Source: Branchiostoma floridae (Eukaryota; Chordata; Leptocardii; Amphioxiformes; Branchiostomatidae). From it: a DNA stretch of 37,072 nucleotides. Both the position numbers and the translations under genes were made by a program. Positions 30,387-37,072 of this stretch are shown piece after piece. Location of the stretch: the NCBI RefSeq assembly GCF_000003815.2, contig NC_049980.1, positions 34,083,501 through 34,120,572 of the forward strand, given 5' to 3'. The number at the start of each line of letters is the position of its first letter. The first letter of the stretch is position 1. The notes under the pieces were generated by a model that saw only the letters and a program-made list of their open reading frames with translations, did no database searches and had not been told where the DNA came from.

Positions 30387-30580
30387 GGACATAAAAGTTT
30401 TCTTTTACACAACCAGTTTTTCTCACCTGCTGACGTTCGACATCTTCAGACGCCTGCCAGACATCTTCATTAGAGCTTCTAACAGGAGTTCTGCTTCTCG
30501 CTCTGAGAAAGATGTCTGGCAGACATCGGAACGTCAGCAGAGGAGAAAACCTGGTTGTGAAAAGAAAACTCTTATGTCCT
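30386..30580. repeat. 195-bp palindrome (fold-back element)
   Basis: Starts AGGACATAAAAGTTTTCTTT and ends with the inverse AAAGAAAACTCTTATGTCCT. The arms (about 90 bp) share ACAACCAG, CTGCTGACGTTC and TCTGCCAGACATCTT, with small differences. It abuts the SINE duplication at 30386. No coding function; the open frames across it are mirror images of each other. Confidence 0.8.
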
Positions 30581-30769
30581 ACCAACCTGATGACGTTATT
30601 TTCGGAACTATAGGATACAGTACAAAGTGGTGTCGCACTCAAGCAGACTGGCTAATATCAACCGTCAAACAGAATCAATTTTCCCATTAACGTGTTAGAA
30701 ACTGAGTCTGCCTGCAGGCGCTCGGGTCTGGGAGTCTCCGCCATGGACAGACTGGACAAAACTTAATTG

Positions 30770-30925
30770 CAAGGCCTATTTGCTAGTGCATTTGGTGCAA
30801 TTATCCGGCTGGTGCAATAATACGAAGTTATCTAGCTGGACCGCACCGGTTTGGGAATCTGGGATTTCGTGCAGATAACAGAAGTGTGCGTTTATCCGAT
30901 GTGCAATTAACTGGCTTCCACTGTA
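30770..30925 (-). mobile_element. Probable pogo/Tc1-type transposon end
   Basis: On the - strand, CAGTGGAAGCCAGTTAATTG (from 30923) followed by CACATCGGATAAACGCACAC resembles the CAGTNGAA...GGATAA termini of pogo-like elements, and TA lies next to it (30924-30925). A second GTGCAATTATCCGG is at 30791-30804. The other end was not found. Confidence 0.4.
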
Positions 30926-31590
30926 CATGAATTCTCCAACCAGGACCTGCAAGAAGCTAATGTGAAGGCCGTGGCCTGGCTGCAGTACTGGCACGGAACG
31001 ACATGATGATGATGACATACAGCAGAAAACACGTCAACAGGAACGTCTGATGCAGTGCCGGGCAATTGGATTGAACAGTGTCGGCCAAACACAATTATGG
31101 TTTTGGCCTTCTGGTTTCCTTTTGGGCGTGGGTCTCTCTTAGTTATAAATTCGGGAGTGTGGTGTCGTAATAACACCTAAACGAATTTTAACCATGGTTC
31201 AGTTAGGGATGGGACGGCACTGCTGCCCCTATATAGCAAATAATAGTTTGTCAAAACTGAATTGCACAAACAATCTAAAAACAAAACCTTCTTGTAGTCT
31301 TTTAAAAAATCTCTTTTATTTCTGCAGTATGGTTATGTATCTTATGTATCACGTGTGATATTGCATTTACGTATTTTATGTAGCACCACAAGGAGAATAG
31401 CTAACAGAAAAGTCAGGCTAATTATGGATCCAAAACCGCCGAAGTCCAGTCCAGAGGTGTGTTTCTGACAGCTGAAGTGTTTATCGTTACCTGCCACGTG
31501 CGTCAGCCCAACGCAGGGACGGTGTTGTTAAGAGCAGCGTCGGTCATTGCCAATGTCATTAAAGGCTTAAGAGATACTTGGTTCCTAGAA
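30926..31590. other. No gene recognised
   Basis: ATGATGATGATGACAT at 31003-31018 follows a stretch that could be a retrotransposon 3' end; otherwise plain spacer. Confidence 0.35.
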
Positions 31591-31975
31591 ATGTTACAAT
31601 GAATCAATTTCCCATCATCCGCTTAGGAGATAATTCTAAGTGCCGTGCGCGGTGCTATTATAGAACTAACGGTAAACACTTGAAGCTGTGTCCCTGGGAA
31701 AAGCACTTTATACGGTCATCCCGACTCCGGAAGTTGTGTGAAGAGCAGCGTTGGTCCTTAGAAATGTCATGTCAGGATGTTCCCATTGTAGGCTCGGGAG
31801 ATACAGAAATGTACCTGCAGAAAACACGTCAACTCTGAAAGTCTCCACTCAAGTGGGTCACTTACATGAGAGTGTAGTACGGTCGCCATGAGTCATGACC
31901 TCATCACACCTGGGGCTGAGGGATATCCCGTGTGAGGGGGATTTTGCCCTTATTTTGAGCCGAGGTGTGCGTGTG

Positions 31976-31988
31976 GGGGGGGGGGGGG
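31976..31988. repeat. Poly-G run
   Basis: Thirteen G in a row, a likely polymerase-slippage and sequencing-error site. Confidence 0.9.
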
Positions 31989-33589
31989 TTACAAACGGGG
32001 CTACATTATCATCACCCGGGCGTCTCCATCCTTCCCTATCCTACATCGTCTTGGGCAGATCTTCAGCCGGGCAGCCAGAATCATCACTGTACATTTCTAT
32101 TGTTGCTGCTGCAGTACGGCAGTCGCGGCAACCAATGCCGCTCTCGTGGTCCTTACAAATGTCAGAATGAATCAATGTTCCCATTATCAGCTTAGGAGAT
32201 AAGTCTGCCTACAGGCAACGTGGCGCTCAGCTCTGGAAATCTCAACTGTCTGGCAGGTTTCTTGGGTCAGGGTGACATGACCGCATCACATGCAAGGCGG
32301 ATGGATATCCAGCGTGATTTGCCCTGGTTGAATCGGTGAGCGGGAGGCTTTCTTTACATTTTTAGTTCTTAAACGGTCCGGTTGACTTGAGTTGGCTTAG
32401 GATTGTTAATTGTAGGGGGCTATCAAACGTGTGAGTCTATCAAGACCGTCTGAATTCCGCAATGACATTATTTGTAGCGTATATCAGGTAACGTTTGCGA
32501 GGGAGAAGTTTTATATTTTTTCACCTACCACTGTGCAGTTTGACTTCTTAAGTCTGAAACTTAAGACAGAACAATATCTTTGCTAAGACAGAGAATGTCT
32601 TAGGAGCTCAGACGGGCTTCACATACGCACAAGACCTTAAGTTAGACCCTTTCTTTGCTCTGGAAGTCAGCCCGACCCGTGTGCCACCGCGTGAGTACAG
32701 TGTTGGTTCCTGGAAATGTCACAATGAATCAATTTTCCCATCATCGGCTTTAGGGATAAACTTCTGCCTGTGGGCGACATGGCGTTCAGGTCGACTTTGG
32801 AGCAGGCACGTCTGATGGGTCGGGGGATCGCGCATGTACAGTGGATTATAACCTACTGTCCTAATGGCTTCAAAATGGGTTCACACTGCCTTCACATTTA
32901 CATATGTGACAATTGGCTACCCAGGAGTCTGACAATCTCAATAAACAATGAATAATAAATAATAAATAATAAGCAACCCCTCTAATCCAGTTCTTTGCTC
33001 TGAAAGTCACACTGACCCGTGCTTGGCTCGTGAAGACACGAGCAGTGTTGCAAATGTTTTTAGCTAAGACAGAAAATGTCTTCGGAGCTCATGCGGATTT
33101 GACATACGCACAGGACCTTAGACCCGGTCTTTGCTTTGGGAGTCAACTCGACCTGTGTGTCGCCTCGTGAGTAACGTTACAGTGTTTGTTCACATCAGCG
33201 TCTTAAGAGATAAACTTATGTATGCCTGCAGGCATCTTGGTGTTCAGGTCTCGACTTTGGATCAGGTGCGTCTGGTTGGTCAGTGGATTATAACCCACTG
33301 TCCCAAAGGCTTCGAAAAGGTTTTACACTGCCTTTCTATTTACACATGTGACAGCCCCTAACCCCGGCCTTTGCTCCTGAACTCATGCGGACTTGACATA
33401 CGCACAAGACCAGACCCTTTCTCTGGTTAGTTCTTTGCTCTCTGGTAAGCCCCGTGTGTCGCCGCGTGAGTACACAATGAATCAATTTTCCCATCATCGG
33501 ATTTAGGGATAAACTTCTGCCTGCAGGGAACCTGGTGCTCAAGTCTCGACTTTGGAGCAGCTGTGTCTGATGAGTCAGGGGATCGCATG

Positions 33590-33850
33590 CGGATTCCACA
33601 CGGACAGATATCGTCCTTGTGGGGTCTTGTGGCGAAGCTACAAGGTGTTGGGCCCAGAGCATAGAGGTCATATGTTGAGATCCTTTCATTCTGCCCATGG
33701 GAGAGGCACTTAACACGACTTTCCTTACTCCACCCAGGTGTAACAATGTGTACCTGACTTCGGTTGGGGAGGTGAAAGGCGATGGAAGAAGAGGACTGGG
33801 CCCTGCCTTCCAATACCGTGTGTAGACAAAATGGGCAACAACCCACTCCC
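33590..33850 (+). mobile_element. tRNA-derived SINE copy
   Basis: TTGTGGCGAAGCTACAAGG (A-box-like), GGCCCAGAGCA, GTTGAGATCC (decayed B-box), GGGAGAGGCACTTAACACGA, CACCCAGGTGT, GTACCTGACTTCGGTTGGGG, GCCTTCCAATACC and AACAACCCA. The order is shared with 34205-34375 and 34497-34735. Confidence 0.65.
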
Positions 33851-34204
33851 ACCACGGCTACAAACACGTCTATGACACTGTATACATTCTCTGTTCCGGA
33901 AGTCACACTGACCCGTTCGGGGCCTCGTGAAATCGCGAGCAGCGTTGGAAATGTCTTAGCTAAAAGCTAAAACAGCGGACTTGACATACGCACAAGACCT
34001 TAAGCTAGACCCTCTGGTAAGCCCCGTGTGTCGCCGCGTGAGTACAGTGTTGGTTCCTGGAAATGTCAGAATGAATCAATTTTCCCATCATCGGCTTCAG
34101 AGATAAACTTCTGCCTGCGGGCAACCTGGTGTTCAGGTCGAGAAGTCTTGTCTGATAGGCCATGTGATTGCAAGCGGATTCCACACGCACAAATGTCTAC
34201 CTGG

Positions 34205-34375
34205 TGGAGGCGTGTTTGGCCCAGAACTCAGGGGTCCTAGGTTGAGATCCTGTCATGCTCCCAGTCCTGCACCTTTGGCTTGGGAAAGGCACTTTACGCG
34301 ACTTTCCTCACACCGACTAGGTGTAAAATGGGCACCTGATGTCGGCTGGGACGTAACTGCAACTGTTTGGCCTAG
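34205..34375 (+). mobile_element. tRNA-derived SINE copy (partial)
   Basis: GGCCCAGAACTCAGGGGTCC, GGTTGAGATCCTGTC, GGGAAAGGCACTTTACGCGA, CGACTAGGTGTAAAATGGGC and ACCTGATGTCGGCTGGGA. Same family and direction as 33590 and 34497. Confidence 0.65.
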
Positions 34376-34496
34376 AGCTCAGTTATGGAAGGTACTGTCC
34401 CTGGTGCTGATATAGCTGTTGATTGTATTGTTTTATTTCCTTTTGGAAATTTTGTGATAGCCTGGGTCCCATATGGGTTAGTATTACACCAACTTG

Positions 34497-34735
34497 GTGG
34501 GATCTTGTGACGTAACTGCTGGATGTTTTGCGCAGAATCCAGAGGTCCTGGGTTCTAATCCTGACACGCTACCGAGCGTGCGCCATTTGGACAGGCTCTT
34601 TACATGACTTTGCTTAGCCACCAAGGTATGAAAATGAGTACCTGACTTCGGTTGGGTCGGTAAAAGGCCGCGGAATGACAGGGCTGTGCTCCGCCTTCCA
34701 TTACCCTGCCCTAGACACCGTTGATAACAACCCAC
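34497..34735 (+). mobile_element. tRNA-derived SINE copy (most complete head)
   Basis: GGGATCTTGTGACGTAACTG (A-box region), CAGAATCCAGAGGTCCTGGG and GGTTCTAATCC (B-box), then the shared body: ACAGGCTCTTTACATGACTT, GAGTACCTGACTTCGGTTGG, TCCGCCTTCCATTACC and AACAACCCACC. The layout is a Pol III tRNA-like head with a separate body. I do not assign a named SINE family. Confidence 0.7.
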
Positions 34736-34971
34736 CGCCCCGGCGTCTTTAACAAGGCTGTTGGACTACCTTTACGCAGGTGACAGACACCTTCATCCCG
34801 TTCTTTGCTCTGGGAGTCACCCCGACCCGCGCCGAGCCTCGTGAACCCTGAGGAATTAGGAAGGCTCCATTTTCCCATTATCGGCTCAGCCGCTGAGTCC
34901 CTCCTGATTCCACCTGTCATGTCACACCGGGCGGCAGCTCACTTCCAACCTTTCTCATCACACCTGTCAGC

Positions 34972-35052
34972 CTCAGCTCACTTCCAACAGGCGCCGCCAC
35001 CAGACCGCTTACATAAGCGTCGCGGCAGGGTCAGTCTGGCAGGTCACACCTG
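34972..35052 (+). repeat. Left flanking repeat of the 50-bp array
   Basis: CCTCAGCTCACTTCCAACAG and the palindromic CCGCTTACATAAGCG are repeated almost exactly at 35803-35880. Each copy ends in GGTCACACCTG. Confidence 0.88.
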
Positions 35053-35802
35053 GCGCCAGATCCCTTCAAACCTTCCTGATCTCACCTGTCATGTCACACC
35101 TGGCGGCAGATCCCTTCCAACCTTCCTGATCTCACCTGTCATGTCACACCTCGTGCCAGATCCCTTCCAACCTTCCTGATCTCACCTGTCATGTCACACC
35201 TGGTGGCAGATCACTTCAAACCTTCCTGATCTCACCTGTCATGTCACACCTGGCGGCAGATCCCTTCAAACCTTCCTGATCTCACCTGTCATGTCACACC
35301 TGGCGGCAGATCCCTTCCAACCTTCCTGATCTCACCTGTCATGTCACACCTGGCGGCAGATCCCTTCAAACCTTCCTGATCTCACCTGTCATGTCACACC
35401 TGGTGGCAGATCCCTTCCAACCTTCCTGATCTCACCTGTCATGTCACACCTGGTGGCAGATCACTTCAAACCTTCCTGATCTCACCTGTCATGTCACACC
35501 TGGCGGCAGATCCCTTCCAACTTCCTGATCTCACCTGTCATGTCACACCTGGTGGCAGATCACTTCAAACCTTCCTGATCTCACCTGTCATGTCACACCT
35601 GGCGGCAGATCCCTTCAAACCTTCCTGATCTCACCTGTCATGTCACACCTGGCGGCAGATCCCTTCCAAACTTCCTGATCTCACCTGTCATGTCACACCT
35701 GGTGGCAGATCACTTCAAACCTTCCTGATCTCACCTGTCATGTCACACCTGGTGGCAGATCACTTCAAGCCTTCCTGATCCCACCTGTCATGTCACACCT
35801 GG
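35041..35802 (+). repeat. 50-bp minisatellite, about 15 copies
   Basis: The unit is ATGTCACACCTGGCGGCAGA, then TCCCTTCCAACCTTCCTGAT and CTCACCTGTC, exactly 50 bp except one 49-bp copy near 35510. Copies alternate between GGCGGCAGATCCC and GGTGGCAGATCAC variants in a partly regular pattern, which suggests multi-unit duplication. The unit is not a multiple of three, so it is not coding. Confidence 0.95.
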
Positions 35803-35885
35803 CCTCAGCTCACTTCCAACAGGCGCCGCCACCAGACCGCTTACATAAGCGGCGCGGCAGGGTCACTCTGACAGGTCACACCTGC
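35803..35885 (+). repeat. Right flanking repeat of the 50-bp array
   Basis: Direct repeat of 34972-35052 with about five differences, including AAGCGGCGCGG for AAGCGTCGCGG, which makes the palindrome longer here. Confidence 0.88.
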
Positions 35886-35974
35886 CCGGAGGGACTAGGT
35901 GTACTTAACTGGACTTTTCCTAATCCACTCAAATATCATTTCCAAAAATAACACATGGCATCAAATTCGGTTGA

Positions 35975-36185
35975 TTACCCTGAAGTCCTGGCTTCGAATC
36001 CGTTCATATGCCACCAATCTTGTGCCCTTCGGAAAGGCAGTTGGCACGGCTTTCCTCATGATTTCCAAATGAGTACCTAGCTTCGGCCAGGGCCGTCCCA
36101 CGAATAGGACGTTACATGGAGGTCCCGTGTTAGAGGAAAGCCACACCTCGAGTACCTTAAAGAACCCACCATACTTATCGAAAAG
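35975..36185 (+). mobile_element. tRNA-derived SINE with conserved 3' body
   Basis: AAGTCCTGGCTTCGAATCCG holds a good B-box (35990-36001). The body follows: CTTCGGAAAGGCAGTTGGCA, GAGTACCTAGCTTCGGCC, GGACGTTACATGGAGGTCCC, CACCTCGAGTACCTTAAAGA and ATCGAAAAGAGCAGG. The last part matches 28570-28640. Bodies of this type are widely conserved among invertebrate SINEs, but I do not name the domain. Confidence 0.7.
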
Positions 36186-36499
36186 AGCAGGAGTGCGAGT
36201 CCCAGTGCGAGTGGATCTGTGCAAGTCGATCTGACCTTACAGGTGACTTGATTGACACCTTGAAATGGTGCCGTCGGTTTAACGTCACTATCTGTAACTA
36301 TAAATCCGTACGGCGGGCCGACGTGACCGCTAGCGTAGCCACGTACGCCACGGAAGCTCGGGATATCCTGCCTACCTGTCATGTCATGTACCCAGGACTT
36401 GTGTGGCTTCCACATGGACATTAGAATGACGAAAGTTGTGTAGATTGTCGATCTTGTTACCCCATAAGGGAACATGTATCTGGTTTGGGGAGTGGGCGG

Positions 36500-36702
36500 C
36501 ACGTGAGGTTGAGTGGCGGGAAGACGCTTTACACGTGCCTGCGTGGGCTAACGTGACCCTCCGTGTGACGTGTGACCAAGGACGTTATGTCCTTGGTGTG
36601 ACACGCCACGTGATGACCCTCTCCAGCCAGTCGGCAGGTCACACGGACCTCAGATGACGTCATGATCACGTGTCGTGTGACACGCCACGTCATGATCACG
36701 TG
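36500..36702. promoter_or_regulatory. E-box/CRE cluster
   Basis: Five CACGTG palindromes at 36500-36505, 36532-36537, 36607-36612, 36667-36672 and 36697-36702, and one TGACGTCA at 36655-36662. The block GTCATGATCACGTG occurs twice (36659 and 36689), so part of the clustering comes from local duplication. bHLH-type factors bind CACGTG. No adjacent gene was found in the window. Confidence 0.35.
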
Positions 36703-36825
36703 ACCCCCCCTGGTGCCGTACGTGGGACACGCAAGTCAGCATGTCACACCGACCTCATGATCCTCTCTAGCCATGTCACTCACACAGACACAGACACCAG
36801 TAGGCATCCTTCCATCTTTCCACAG

Positions 36826-36863
36826 ACACACACACACACACACACACAGACACACACACACAG

Positions 36864-36895
<32 letters not shown>

Positions 36896-37005
36896 ACAGG
36901 CTCACGCTTTCCAGAGACACACACACATATACACACACAAACACTCTTACATACACACACATACAGCACACATACACACATTCATACAGGCATACACACA
37001 CAGAA
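36826..37005. repeat. CA microsatellite
   Basis: Interrupted (CA)n with GACA and TACA variants, about 180 bp. Open frames on both strands here are due to the dinucleotide repeat. Confidence 0.95.
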
Positions 37006-37072
37006 AAATATTTTACCTGAGATGGTGTGTACTGAGGCATCAGTGTTCGAAGTCTGGAGCTGTGTCTATCAT

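Larger units (their letters stand above)
30026..34915. repeat. Dispersed 50-130-bp cassette, about nine copies
   Basis: A word AATCAATTTTCCCATNATCG followed by GCTTAGRGAT-AA and CTGCCTGCAGGC (with variants) recurs at about 30033, 30671, 31600, 32166, 32725, 33476, 34071 and, weaker, 33205 and 34865. The longer copies (32687-32830, 33455-33560, 34025-34150) also share GTGAGTACAGTGTTGGTTCC upstream and TGGYGTTCAGGTC plus TTTGGAGCA downstream. All lie in the same direction. SINEs and minisatellites are interleaved. No coding function is apparent. Confidence 0.75.

Noticed and set aside
30148-30690. Frames of 103 to 164 codons on both strands
   Set aside because: They cross the SINE and the palindrome; the forward and reverse readings mirror each other.
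31578-31838. 86-codon + strand frame
   Set aside because: Its start lies in a cassette copy and the rest resembles diverged SINE body; no protein motif.
33336-33906. Reverse-strand frames of 136 and 159 codons
   Set aside because: They lie across cassette copies and a SINE, differ between copies, and contain no known domain.
34920-35885. Possible CRISPR-like array (repeats of about 50 bp)
   Set aside because: Units are head-to-tail with no unique spacers, and the surrounding genes are animal; it is a minisatellite.
36736-37040. Cys/Val-rich and Thr/His-rich frames at the right edge
   Set aside because: Translation of the CA microsatellite on either strand.

Overview
The window looks like invertebrate chordate DNA, most probably amphioxus (Branchiostoma). 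The reasons are: spliced genes with short exons and GT/AG introns; a type II membrane C-type lectin with a stalk of near-identical coiled-coil repeats, a gene type expanded in amphioxus; and noncoding DNA crowded with MITEs, tRNA-derived SINEs, LINE tails and minisatellites. Three N gaps (14893-15235, 16050-16149, 21040-21139) mark it as a draft assembly. The species is inferred; no sequence search was possible.

Two genes can be supported. On the + strand, about 2432-8739 (poly(A) signal near 9033), six exons with matching splice phases encode a short cytoplasmic tail, one membrane segment (about residues 68-90), a stalk of about 17 repeats of 14 or 17 residues (exon 4, 4948-5812) and a C-type lectin domain (exon 5, 6367-6758). 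As read, the lectin exon is frameshifted near 6635 and the canonical calcium/sugar motifs are absent, so this copy is a pseudogene, a non-sugar-binding lectin, or carries a one-base assembly error. Its promoter and first exon exist twice upstream (530-926 and 1780-2471); the first copy runs into a 47-bp AT-rich tandem repeat. Its last intron holds a hAT-type MITE that itself contains another inverted-repeat element.

On the - strand, 17348-10722, is a 212-residue Ras-family small GTPase with three coding exons, a probable 5' UTR exon and a promoter with two CCAAT boxes, a GC box and a TATA-like site. It has all the G boxes and a CCIL prenylation motif, but Thr where Ras has Gln61. It is closest by eye to the Di-Ras/RASD/Rap group. 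Its 5-kb first coding intron is full of tandem repeats and two of the assembly gaps.

From about 17.5 kb to the right end no confident gene was found, apart from a weak two-exon candidate on the + strand divergent from the GTPase promoter. This part is repeat-rich: a Harbinger-like MITE with TTA duplications (20180-20488), a two-copy 0.5-0.6-kb tandem duplication (21541-22640), a transposon nest at 22628-24440, a second hAT MITE with a perfect 8-bp duplication (29124-29557), several SINEs with a shared body, a dispersed cassette occurring about nine times between 30 and 35 kb, a 50-bp minisatellite flanked by direct repeats (34972-35880), an E-box/CRE cluster and a CA microsatellite at the right edge.

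The two genes are convergent and separated by about 1.7 kb. Nothing in the sequence ties them to one pathway.
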